In this document: positions 50,638-59,990 of the stretch, piece by piece | How positions within the stretch are numbered: position 1 is the stretch's first letter | Layout of the letters: each line of letters opens with the position of its first letter | From: Paenibacillus radicis (ex Xue et al. 2023) | GTDB lineage: Bacteria; Bacillota; Bacilli; Paenibacillales; NBRC-103111 | Direction: 5' to 3' | NCBI RefSeq assembly: GCF_024722015.1 | Contig: NZ_JANQBD010000021.1 | Coordinates: forward strand, 1-64,000 | Length of the DNA: 64,000 nt | The notes under the pieces: model-generated | Told to the model about the DNA's origin: nothing | Seen by the model: only the letters and a program-made list of their open reading frames with translations | The model's database searches: none | Translations under genes and position numbers: made by a program

Positions 50638-53600
50638 ATGAGCTATCGCTCTTTTAAGAAAGTTTTTTTGCAGTTCATGATATTTATTTTGCTTCTTCAG
50701 GCTGTTGCACCAGTGAGCGCGGCTGATCAGCCTGCGGCTTCAAAAGGGAACAGCGGGTTGAAGCTAACAGATAAGCTGCCTGCATGGGCTGAGCAGGAAA
50801 TCAATGGACTTGTGAATGAAGGAATTATTCAAGGCTTCGAGGACGGGACGTTTCAACCCGAGAGAGCCGTCACACGAGCGGAAACTGCGGTATGGTTGGC
50901 TCGGCTGACTGGCAATGCCAAGGACAAAAAAAACGGCATATTCCCCGACGTTTCGGATCAATGGTTCGCCTCCGATGTGAACCAGGCCGCAAGCCTCGGA
51001 ATTATTAAAGGTTATGCAGACGGAAATTTTCATCCTAATGACGACGTGAACCGGTTCGAAATAGCTGTTATGCTGAATCGTATGCTGAAGCTGGCCGATC
51101 CGAATGATCAGTCTTTTACAGATAAGGGACTCATTCCCGAATGGGCTTCTCCGTCAGTTTCAGCGCTGCACAAGGCGGGTGTTATCCAAGGTTATGACGA
51201 TGGAGCTTTCCATGGGGATAGAAAGCTGACCCGGGCGGAAGCAGCTGTTATTGTGCATCGTGCCGGGAAGCTGGCAGAAATGAAAGGAGCTTCAGGAGTG
51301 AAGCCGGAATCAACGTTGTTGACCGTCAAGGTCAATAAGCCTGACGGTTCGATGCTGGTTGAAGCCGATGTGTTCATTCATGAGAAAGGGAAGCGGATGT
51401 TCAAGGCGTGGGGACGAACGAATGAGCAAGGTGATTTTGCTGTTTCGATTCCGTTCGGAAATTATGATGTACATATCCTAAAGGACGGGTATGTGGCCTA
51501 TCAACCTGTTCTTTATGAAGAGGGACACACAAGTTTTGAAATAGCGGCTGGATATGCGGCGGAAATTGAAGGAAAAGTGATCGGGTCAGACGGTAAACCG
51601 TCAGTTGGCATACTTCTTTCGTTTACGACCAATCCGACATTCTATGCCGTCACCGGTGTGGACGGTATGTTCCGGGCGAATGTGCTACCGGAGAAGACGT
51701 ACCGATTGACGCTCCTGGAGGATAAGAACCTGTCGCGTCTTATAGCTGAAGGTGGTCGGCCTGAGGATGTTTTTGCGGCAAGCGCCCAAACGGTGCATGG
51801 ATTGTCGCTGCTTGATTCAGAGCAATCGCAATTGACTGACTGCGATTGTCGTAAATACGACGCTGTTGAAACTTACACCTCTTTAGGAGTGGGGCAAAAA
51901 CTGCAAATGGGTTCTATTTCGATCGACGGAGCTCGAGCTATCGCAGCGGTTTCATCCGGTAGAGGCTCTAGCAATAATAGGCCGCAAATCGATCTAGTGC
52001 CGAATGCACCGACGGGCCTGACCGGCACAGCCGGCAACGGTTCGGTGCAGCTGAGCTGGGCGGCCAACAGCGAAGCCGATTTGGCCGGCTACAAGGTGTA
52101 CGTGTCAGCCGACAACGGGGCGACATGGGATGCCGGAACGATTGTCGGCCGCGTGGCGAGCCATATAGCGAGCGGACTGACGAACGGGGCGTTGTACCGC
52201 TTTGCGGTGACGGCGTATGATGCGTCCGGCAACGAGTCGGCGAAGTCGGCTACGGCGGATGTGAGGCCGCAGCAGCCGTCCGACACGACGCCGCCTAGCG
52301 CGCCGACGGGCCTGACCGGCACAGCTGGCAACGGTTCGGCGCAGCTGAACTGGGCGGCCAACAGCGAAGCCGACTTGGCCGGCTACAAGGTGTACGTGTC
52401 AGCCGACAACGGGGCGACATGGGATGCCGGAACGAATGTCGGCCGCGTGGCGAGCCATATAGCGAGCGGACTGACGAACGGGGCGTTGTACCGCTTTGCG
52501 GTGACGGCGTATGATGCGTCCGGCAACGAGTCGGCGAAGTCGACCACAGCGGATGTGACGCCGCAGCCACCGCCTGACACGACACCGCCAGCCAAGCCAA
52601 CCGGACTGGATGGCGAGTTTTCGAACGGTTTTGCTTCATTGACTTGGAGTGCAAACAGCGAAAGCGACCTGGCTGGCTACAAGGTTTATATGTCGACGGA
52701 TAACGGAGACACTTGGGTCTTGGATGGACTTGTAAGCCTGGCACAAGCACAATATCAGAAGAGAATTACTGGAGCCGTTCTGTTCGCTGTCACAGCGTAT
52801 GATGGGGCTGGAAACGAGTCTTCCCGGTCTGAGGCTAAGCTAATATCGCCTCCGCCTCAAGTCCCGCCGTCCGTTCCTGCCGATGTAGTCGCGGTCGCCG
52901 GTAACGGTAAGGCTCAACTGAATTGGAGGGCAAATACGGAAACCGATATAGCTGGTTACAACGTGTATGTTTCGGGTGACGGTGGAACCACTTGGCAGCG
53001 TACGGATGCGGGCAACGTCACGACCTATACGGTAACTGGTCTCGTCAATGGCAAGGAGTACGTATTGGCTGTGACGGCATATAACAATGGCGGCAGTGAA
53101 TCGGAGAAGTCGGCTGGGGTGAAAATTACTCCGCAAGCTCCTTCAGAAACAACTCCGGCTGTGCCTGCCGGATTTGGCGGCTTGCCAGGAGATACGTTCG
53201 TAAGCTTGAGCTGGACAGCGAATAGCGAGCCGGATTTAGCGGGATATCACATCTTCTACTCGATGGACAACGGAACGACCTGGAGCGCCGGTCCCAATAT
53301 GGGCAAAGCAACCGCGGCTTCGGTGAAAGGCTTGAAAAACGGCAGAGCTTATCTATTCGCCGTGACTGCTTACGACGTGGAAGGAAACGAATCGGATCGT
53401 TCCCTTCCTGTGTCTCTCGCTCCTGTCGAACCGAGCAGCCCACCGCCTGACCCGGTTACGGTGGCTTCTCAGCTTCCGTCGACAGCTTTGCCATCCTTCG
53501 ATTCAACGGTCAAGTTTCTTTATACCGGGAGCCAGCCGCTGCAAACGGGCGTGGATGAGGGAGCTATTATAGCTGAGCTCGTGTCCGTTATACGGGGCAA

Positions 53601-56600
53601 AGTGTTGGACGCAGCGGGACTGCCGCTAGCAGGGGTTCTTGCTACGATATTGAACCATGACGAACTGGGCGTTACCAGAAGCCGTACAGACGGTATGTTC
53701 GATCTCGCCGTAAACGGCGGTGGAATCATCAACGTTCAATTATCCAAAGAAGGATATATGCCCGTTCAGCGTAAAATAACGGTTACAGCAGGGGATTATG
53801 CTGCGTTGCCGGATGTTGTACTGAAAGCTTATGACACGAAGGTGACGGTTGTTGACTTGAAGACAGCAACGGATGTTCAGGTAGCCCAAGGCTCTCCCGT
53901 TACAGATGGAGATGGCGCCAGACGACCGACGGTTGTAATTCCGGAGGGAACGGCTGCTACCATGAAGCTGCCGAATGGCTCGGTAGTACCGCTTACGGAA
54001 ATACACCTCCGCGCTACCGAATATACGGTGGGGGAGAACGGGCTGAAAAGCATGCCTGGCGACCTGCCGGATTATGTTGGATACACGCATGCCATTGAGC
54101 TGTCGGCGGACGAGGCTGTGCAAGCGGGAGCGACAGAGGTTCGCTTCAATCAACGATTATATTATTACGTAGAGAATTACTTGGAATTTCCTGTAGGTGG
54201 AGCCGTGCCAATGGGTTATTACGACCGTGAAGAAGGCCGCTGGGTCGCCTCAAATAACGGGAAAATCATCGGTATCGTCAGTGTAGACGGAGGAATCGCC
54301 TCCATCGATACAGACGGGGACGGGGCAGCTGACAGCTCGGAGAAGCTGCGCACATTAGGCTTTACCGATAAGGAGAGACAGAAGTTAGCCGGGATATACA
54401 CGGCAGGCCAAAGCTTGTGGCGCGTTCCGATCGAGCACTTCACGCCATGGGATTGCAACTGGCCGTACGGGCCGCCGCTGGATGCAGAGCCTCCTATCGA
54501 CGAAGATCCCAAGCGGGAGGAAGAGGAGGACCCTTGTGAACAAGTGGGATCGATCATCGGTTGTCAGAACCAAAGCTTAGGTCAGGCGATCCCGATTGAT
54601 GGAACGGGAATGAACTTGAATTACATCAGTACGAGAACCCCCGGTAATAAGGAGAAATCAAAGCTAATCATTCCGGTCAGCGGAAATTCGATTCCAAGCT
54701 CGCTGCTTTCGATGAGTGTCACGATCGATATCGGGGGGAAATCGTTTAAGAAAACGTTCAGCCCTGCTCCCAATGTTACGCATACGCTTCAATGGGATGG
54801 GATAGATGCTTACGCAAGGAAGCTGATCGGCAAGCATCCGTATAAAGTAACGGTAACGAATCATTATGGGCTCCAATATTATGCGGCCCGGAGTGATTTC
54901 GAGCAAAGCTTTGGGCGGCTCAGCGGCTCAGGAGTGGTGATCGGAGCGATTAGGGAATTTACGCAAATACCGCTATCACGTGTCTGGTACGGTTCTCTGG
55001 AGAGCCCGAACAATCCGTTCGAGCAAGCGGGAGTTGCAGGCTGGAGCTTGGATGCGCATCATATGCTCAACATGGAAGCAAATATAATTTACGAGGGAGA
55101 CCGTAATAAAAAAACAATGTTTTACAATGAATTACGAAATCTGGATATACGGGATAGGCTAGGTAATGATTACGGTTTGAGTAGTGATATAGCCCCTGGT
55201 CCCGGTAAATCGTTGTATTTTATAGCTAACGGAAGAAATGAAACCGGCGATCCTTATCAAATTGTCGCACGTCTAAATAATGATGGAACCGTCGACAAGA
55301 GTGACCCATTGCCGGTGATGGATGCGTACCGAATGTTAAGCTCTGACTTAAAGGGTAACGTCTATCTGTATTCGCCAGCCAAGATGCAGATTTACCAGAA
55401 AAAATTTGACAAGAAAAACTGGACTGTTTTTGCGGGGACGGGGAAAGATGCAACGAACGAAATCATCGATGGGTCTGTTGCGGCAGAATCGGATTTACCT
55501 AGGATCTTCAGTATAGCGGGAGCTGCGGACGGAAATCTGTATTTCACTGGTCGAATCCTGACTTCACCGTATAATATTTTGCATCGGATCAGCACGGATG
55601 GCCGTATTCAAGTCATGGGTAGTAGTAAGTCCGGAGCAGACAGCGGCAGGGCAAACAATGATACTATTGGCAAATCGTCTCGTGTTGTGGCGGGGTCTGA
55701 CGGTTCTGTTTACATCGAGGATTCTAGCTATTCCTACAATGCTACAAGAATAAGAAAAATAAGCCCCGACGGATTAATAACAATGATTGCTGGGGTCTCA
55801 CCGGATGATTATTCTACCGAACGAGTGATTGATCACGGTGTGCCTGCTAAACAGACGTTATTCAGCCCGAACAAGATGTTTATTGATGGTGAAGGTAACC
55901 TCATGATCGAAGCTAGAAGATATACCTGGGAAGCAGCAAAGCTTTACAGAATCAATAAGGAAGGAATTGTGGAGGAAATAAACTTCGACCATGCAAATGC
56001 AGCAGCCAAAGGATTTCTTTCATTGTCTGCAATAGATTATAATGGCAACTTCATTTTTAACAATGATCTCAAGGGCGCCTTCTATCGGGTCGACAGATCT
56101 TATTTCGAATTAGCAGAATTTCCGGAAGAGGACGGCTTGTCGGTAAATGTCTTCGATCGGGCAACCGGAAGGATCATGCAAAACGTAAGTGCATTATCCG
56201 GCGCTGAGCTGAGAATGTTCGGGTATGATAATGACGGTCGCCTGCTATCGATAACCGAGCGCAACGGAAACCTGATCCGTATTGAACGTGATGCGCAAGG
56301 CAAACCGACGGCGATTGTAGCGCCAGGAGGGCAGCGGACGATACTTGAGGTCGATGGCAGCGGCGAGCTTATCTCCATTACGAACCCCGCTGGGGAGACT
56401 TATCGAATGAAGTACGCGGGAGGACTGCTCACGGAGTACACAGATCCGGAGCAAGGCGTGAGCCAGTACGCTTACGATGAGTTCGGTAAACTGGTGCAAG
56501 CGGTCGATCCGGAGGGCGGCGTCAAAACACTGCAGAAAGCGTACATCAACAATGGTAATATCGTAACATTCACCGATCCCAGCAACCGAAAGACAACGTA

Positions 56601-59283
56601 TGAGACTGTGACGGCAAATGGCAAAACGACGCATACGCTGACAGACCCGAGCGGCTACAAAACGGTAACGGAGAAAATAGCTGAGCAGAGTGAAACGGCA
56701 ACATTGCCAGACGGCACCAAGGTGAGTAAGAAATTCGGGACTGACCCGCGAATGGGAAAGAATACGCCGTTCGTTGCGGAGCTAACCTACACCTCACCTG
56801 ATGGTAAGGTTACCAATTTCAAGGAAGAACGATCCGCTGTGATGACTAGTAACAATGAGCTGGTGTCTTACAAGGTCCGGCATACTCTTAACGGCGATGT
56901 TTCCACCATCGAATACGTCAGAGCAAGCCATAAATTTACGGATACAACAGCCGGAGGCACCGTGACCGAAACGTATTTAGATGCGTGGGATCGGGTTAGC
57001 AAGGTGGCTTGGCCGGGGGCAGATCTGTTCCCCATTGAATCTTTCTACGATAGTATCGGTCGGTTGGAGAGAGTTCAGCAAGGGGAGAAGTTCGTACAAT
57101 ATTCGTACAATAGTCAAAATTTGATCGAGAAGGAGACGGATGCATTCGGCAGCGTGAAGAAATACGAATATGACGATGCGGGACGCATTACCTCTATTAC
57201 CACTCCGGGGAATAGAGTATATCGCAAAGATTACGATGGTCTTGGCAACTTTACGGGGCTTACGATGCCTGATAATTCCAAGTACGTGCAGCAATTTAAT
57301 AAACGAGGTCAATTCGATGGCTTCGCCCCACAAGGTTCCGGGCTTTGGTACAATCCGGAGCATGACAATGGGGGCAATCTGGTAAATACCGTGATGCGAA
57401 GCGGACGTGCGATTGACCACGTGCTTGAGTCTGGCGAGGGTAAGCGGCCTGTTGGCATCAACGATGCCGATATACAGCGCAAGTTTACGTATTTGGGCAA
57501 GTCGGATTTTGCCAAAACGATCGAAAGCGTGATGCCACAGGACAGCACAAGAAGCCAAAAGATCGAATATGGTTATAAGGGCGAGAGCATCGATACGATG
57601 GTGCTGGCAGGCAAAGCGAACGCCTCGTTCAATTACGAATACGATGGTTTCTTTAATCTGACGAATATCGGGATGACGGTCGGTGGAGCTGTGTATAACA
57701 CGCCATTCCAATATGACAAGGAAGACAACCTGACTAAATTCGGTCCCTTCCAGTTTAAACGCGGCGGTCCGTTGAAGGCAGTCGGTTCCATGGATGATGG
57801 CAAGATGGACATTCAAGTGGATTACGACAGGTATGGCAAAATCGACAGTGTAACCTATTTGCTGAAGGGAAGCCAGGTATACAAGGCACACTATGCTTAT
57901 GATGCCAGAGACTTTGTAACAGACATTATAGTCGATTCCGCGAAGGGCAAGGAGACCACTCATTACGAGTATGATCTTGACGGACAACTGAAAGGCATGA
58001 CGCGGATGGAGCCGGGCGGCAATGCGGTTACGGAAGTGTACAGCTATGATGTGAATAAAAACCGGATCACGAGTCTTGTTAACGGAGCAGCGCAAGTGGT
58101 CAGTGTTTACGGGGAGCACGATGTGTTGGAGCGTGTAGGCTCTCTTGCCTACACATTCGATGTAGACGGATTCCTTAAACAGCGGGGCTCGGATACGTAC
58201 AGCTACGGTGTTCGTGGCGAGCTGCTCGAAGCGACTGTGAACAGTGCCGGGAGCGGCTTCACGACTACTAATTCCGTTACTGGTGGCACATACAACCAGA
58301 GTGTTACTGGCGTCACGTATATGAATGCTTTGACCAATGGCACCTATAAGTATACGTATGACGGCATCGGCCGAAGGGTTGCCAAGGAAGACAGCCAAGG
58401 CAGGAAGACGCAGTATTTGTACGGAAATCCCGAGTCGCTCCATCTATTGACAGCATCGGTTGATCCGAACGGCCAACTCTCCATGTATTACTACAACGAA
58501 ATGGGATTGCTCATTGCGCTGGAGAGAGGTGGAACGCGATACTATGTCGTCTCTGATGCTGTGGGCACGCCTCAACGGGTACTGGACAGCGACGGCGCTG
58601 TCGTGAAGGAACTGCGTTATGACAGCTATGGCGGCTTGCAATCCGATTCTAATCCGGCCTTTGTTCTACTGATCGGCTATGCGGGCGGCTTGGAGGATCG
58701 GGATACGGGGTTGATTCGCTTTGGTTTCCGTGATTATGACCCTGTATCAGGCCGCTGGACGGCACGGGATTCAGTTCTACTCGAAAGCGGTCAGACGAAT
58801 CTGTATGCATATGTCAATAACAACCCGATTATGTTTCGCGATCCTTGCGGTCAAGTGTGCGTAGGAGCATCCGTATACGCGGTTGTCGGGATTGGCGGCA
58901 AGGTGTGCATCGACAGTGAGGGTGTTTCTTCCTGCGTAGACACTGGCTTTGGTGTAGGGCTAGGAATAGAGGTTTCTCCGTTCGAGGATATTGCCAAGAA
59001 TGAGTTTTCAATGGAGGCTATGGCCAAGCTTACGGCCGGAATAGGAAATTTGCAGGCTGGTTACAAGCTAGGAATTGATTTCGATACCAATTGTCGAACT
59101 GACGGACCTATTGCGAGAGCGGAAGCTGGGCCTTATCGCGTCGACTTACTCAAACCTAAGAAATCGGCGGTGAAGGGCAATGAAGACAATTTCCAAAAGA
59201 CTATTAAAGAATTGTTCAAGAAAAGCGGTGTAAAAGCGGAAGCTTCCATAAAGGCGAAGGTGTGCAGAAATCTCCGCTGGTAA
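50638..59283 (+). CDS. S-layer-anchored teneurin-like RHS/YD-repeat giant protein 2
   Basis: A 2881-residue tandem paralogue of the preceding protein, with the same order: signal peptide (1-29), three SLH domains (to about 211), CarbopepD-like domains, five fibronectin III repeats (about 455-934; the first two nearly identical, 294-bp unit), the transthyretin-like domain (about 980-1070; TRTDGMFDLAVNGGG in close form), NHL-like region (about 1500-1824), YD repeats (about 1854-2640), RHS core with NLYAYVNNNPIMFRDPCG, and a related C-terminal domain with matching cysteines ending KVCRNLRW. A Thr/Asn/Gly-rich insert of about 30 residues near 58240-58335 interrupts the YD shell and is absent from protein 1. 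The first ~610 coding bases are nearly identical to gene 1; later parts diverge. Confidence 0.9.
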   Translation: MSYRSFKKVFLQFMIFILLLQAVAPVSAADQPAASKGNSGLKLTDKLPAWAEQEINGLVNEGIIQGFEDGTFQPERAVTRAETAVWLARLTGNAKDKKNGIFPDVSDQWFASDVNQAASLGIIKGYADGNFHPNDDVNRFEIAVMLNRMLKLADPNDQSFTDKGLIPEWASPSVSALHKAGVIQGYDDGAFHGDRKLTRAEAAVIVHRAGKLAEMKGASGVKPESTLLTVKVNKPDGSMLVEADVFIHEKGKRMFKAWGRTNEQGDFAVSIPFGNYDVHILKDGYVAYQPVLYEEGHTSFEIAAGYAAEIEGKVIGSDGKPSVGILLSFTTNPTFYAVTGVDGMFRANVLPEKTYRLTLLEDKNLSRLIAEGGRPEDVFAASAQTVHGLSLLDSEQSQLTDCDCRKYDAVETYTSLGVGQKLQMGSISIDGARAIAAVSSGRGSSNNRPQIDLVPNAPTGLTGTAGNGSVQLSWAANSEADLAGYKVYVSADNGATWDAGTIVGRVASHIASGLTNGALYRFAVTAYDASGNESAKSATADVRPQQPSDTTPPSAPTGLTGTAGNGSAQLNWAANSEADLAGYKVYVSADNGATWDAGTNVGRVASHIASGLTNGALYRFAVTAYDASGNESAKSTTADVTPQPPPDTTPPAKPTGLDGEFSNGFASLTWSANSESDLAGYKVYMSTDNGDTWVLDGLVSLAQAQYQKRITGAVLFAVTAYDGAGNESSRSEAKLISPPPQVPPSVPADVVAVAGNGKAQLNWRANTETDIAGYNVYVSGDGGTTWQRTDAGNVTTYTVTGLVNGKEYVLAVTAYNNGGSESEKSAGVKITPQAPSETTPAVPAGFGGLPGDTFVSLSWTANSEPDLAGYHIFYSMDNGTTWSAGPNMGKATAASVKGLKNGRAYLFAVTAYDVEGNESDRSLPVSLAPVEPSSPPPDPVTVASQLPSTALPSFDSTVKFLYTGSQPLQTGVDEGAIIAELVSVIRGKVLDAAGLPLAGVLATILNHDELGVTRSRTDGMFDLAVNGGGIINVQLSKEGYMPVQRKITVTAGDYAALPDVVLKAYDTKVTVVDLKTATDVQVAQGSPVTDGDGARRPTVVIPEGTAATMKLPNGSVVPLTEIHLRATEYTVGENGLKSMPGDLPDYVGYTHAIELSADEAVQAGATEVRFNQRLYYYVENYLEFPVGGAVPMGYYDREEGRWVASNNGKIIGIVSVDGGIASIDTDGDGAADSSEKLRTLGFTDKERQKLAGIYTAGQSLWRVPIEHFTPWDCNWPYGPPLDAEPPIDEDPKREEEEDPCEQVGSIIGCQNQSLGQAIPIDGTGMNLNYISTRTPGNKEKSKLIIPVSGNSIPSSLLSMSVTIDIGGKSFKKTFSPAPNVTHTLQWDGIDAYARKLIGKHPYKVTVTNHYGLQYYAARSDFEQSFGRLSGSGVVIGAIREFTQIPLSRVWYGSLESPNNPFEQAGVAGWSLDAHHMLNMEANIIYEGDRNKKTMFYNELRNLDIRDRLGNDYGLSSDIAPGPGKSLYFIANGRNETGDPYQIVARLNNDGTVDKSDPLPVMDAYRMLSSDLKGNVYLYSPAKMQIYQKKFDKKNWTVFAGTGKDATNEIIDGSVAAESDLPRIFSIAGAADGNLYFTGRILTSPYNILHRISTDGRIQVMGSSKSGADSGRANNDTIGKSSRVVAGSDGSVYIEDSSYSYNATRIRKISPDGLITMIAGVSPDDYSTERVIDHGVPAKQTLFSPNKMFIDGEGNLMIEARRYTWEAAKLYRINKEGIVEEINFDHANAAAKGFLSLSAIDYNGNFIFNNDLKGAFYRVDRSYFELAEFPEEDGLSVNVFDRATGRIMQNVSALSGAELRMFGYDNDGRLLSITERNGNLIRIERDAQGKPTAIVAPGGQRTILEVDGSGELISITNPAGETYRMKYAGGLLTEYTDPEQGVSQYAYDEFGKLVQAVDPEGGVKTLQKAYINNGNIVTFTDPSNRKTTYETVTANGKTTHTLTDPSGYKTVTEKIAEQSETATLPDGTKVSKKFGTDPRMGKNTPFVAELTYTSPDGKVTNFKEERSAVMTSNNELVSYKVRHTLNGDVSTIEYVRASHKFTDTTAGGTVTETYLDAWDRVSKVAWPGADLFPIESFYDSIGRLERVQQGEKFVQYSYNSQNLIEKETDAFGSVKKYEYDDAGRITSITTPGNRVYRKDYDGLGNFTGLTMPDNSKYVQQFNKRGQFDGFAPQGSGLWYNPEHDNGGNLVNTVMRSGRAIDHVLESGEGKRPVGINDADIQRKFTYLGKSDFAKTIESVMPQDSTRSQKIEYGYKGESIDTMVLAGKANASFNYEYDGFFNLTNIGMTVGGAVYNTPFQYDKEDNLTKFGPFQFKRGGPLKAVGSMDDGKMDIQVDYDRYGKIDSVTYLLKGSQVYKAHYAYDARDFVTDIIVDSAKGKETTHYEYDLDGQLKGMTRMEPGGNAVTEVYSYDVNKNRITSLVNGAAQVVSVYGEHDVLERVGSLAYTFDVDGFLKQRGSDTYSYGVRGELLEATVNSAGSGFTTTNSVTGGTYNQSVTGVTYMNALTNGTYKYTYDGIGRRVAKEDSQGRKTQYLYGNPESLHLLTASVDPNGQLSMYYYNEMGLLIALERGGTRYYVVSDAVGTPQRVLDSDGAVVKELRYDSYGGLQSDSNPAFVLLIGYAGGLEDRDTGLIRFGFRDYDPVSGRWTARDSVLLESGQTNLYAYVNNNPIMFRDPCGQVCVGASVYAVVGIGGKVCIDSEGVSSCVDTGFGVGLGIEVSPFEDIAKNEFSMEAMAKLTAGIGNLQAGYKLGIDFDTNCRTDGPIARAEAGPYRVDLLKPKKSAVKGNEDNFQKTIKELFKKSGVKAEASIKAKVCRNLRW
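52003..52590 (+). repeat. Two near-identical 294-bp fibronectin III repeats
   Basis: The unit starting near 52010 recurs near 52304 with very few differences, covering complete fibronectin III modules; later modules in the same gene are diverged. Confidence 0.85.
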
Positions 59284-59287
59284 TCAA

Positions 59288-59325
59288 TGAAAGCGCCTTG
59301 CCCTTGTGTGGCAGGGCGCTTTTTG
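59288..59325 (+). terminator. Terminator after the second giant gene
   Basis: AAAGCGCC-TGCC and GGCA-GGCGCTTT pair around TTGTGT and are followed by TTTTGATTTTTT. Confidence 0.88.
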
Positions 59326-59529
59326 ATTTTTTCAACTAAGCTGAATCTACTAGCGGCGGTTACCCTGTTTTTTGCATGATAGAACAAGCGAGCAATTGAG
59401 CCGGAAGATATCCCATCCGGATTCCTCGATTAAGATGGCTTGACACATCGTCAAAAGTTCAATTACTATGTGAATGACTATTATAAGTATTTTCGTTAAA
59501 GAAGCGTTAACAAAAGGAGATAAGGATTA

Positions 59530-59832
59530 ATGGAACAGTTGGAATTTGTTTATATTTTTAAACCGAGGCGTGAGGATTTCCTGCAAACGTTAACGCTTGT
59601 AGAAATGACAGCGATGGGCGCTCACTTCGATTATTGTAACGGGCTGCAGGCTGAAGGCATTCTCATAATGTCGGGGGCATGTACGGACGGCGCATATGGC
59701 ATGGTTGTTTTTAAAGCGGATTCAGAGGAAGAAGCGCGCCGTATTTTTGATAATGATCCTGTTGTTATCGCTGATGTGGTTGATGCGGAGCTGCATCCAT
59801 ACAAAGTATTGAAACTGCAAGGTCGCGACTAA
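59530..59832 (+). CDS. YciI family protein
   Basis: A 100-residue protein with the dimeric ferredoxin-like YciI fold pattern: YIFKPRREDF at the start, MGAHFDYCNGLQAEGILIMSG in the middle, and FKADSEEEARRIFDNDPVV, the family's conserved His/Asp area (here Asp in NDPVV and the HFDY region). Members are small enzymes or accessory proteins of uncertain function. It has an AAAGGAGA site. It lies alone, with a terminator at 59854-59886. Confidence 0.85.
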   Translation: MEQLEFVYIFKPRREDFLQTLTLVEMTAMGAHFDYCNGLQAEGILIMSGACTDGAYGMVVFKADSEEEARRIFDNDPVVIADVVDAELHPYKVLKLQGRD

Positions 59833-59853
59833 ACCATATAAAAAATAATGAAT

Positions 59854-59886
59854 GTGGAGGCTGAACTGATTCAGCCTTCTTTATTT
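59854..59886 (+). terminator. Terminator after the YciI gene
   Basis: GAGGCTGAA pairs with TTCAGCCTTC around CTGA, followed by TTTATTTTG. Confidence 0.75.
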
Positions 59887-59990
59887 TGTCTAAAATAGTT
59901 GTAACTTAATTTGTTTAAGAATCGTCTATAAGGTCGGACACAAGCAAGCAAATTAAATCGCTAAATCCATTAGAACAGGGAGGAATAGAG

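Noticed and set aside
56977..58443. Minus-strand frame of 488 codons opposite giant gene 2
   Set aside because: Long, but antisense to the YD-repeat region, with no motif or ribosome binding site; YD-repeat codons often leave the opposite frame open.
59284..59529. Immunity gene for the second giant protein
   Set aside because: The interval contains a terminator and no open frame with a ribosome binding site; the next gene is a YciI-family protein unlikely to be an immunity protein.
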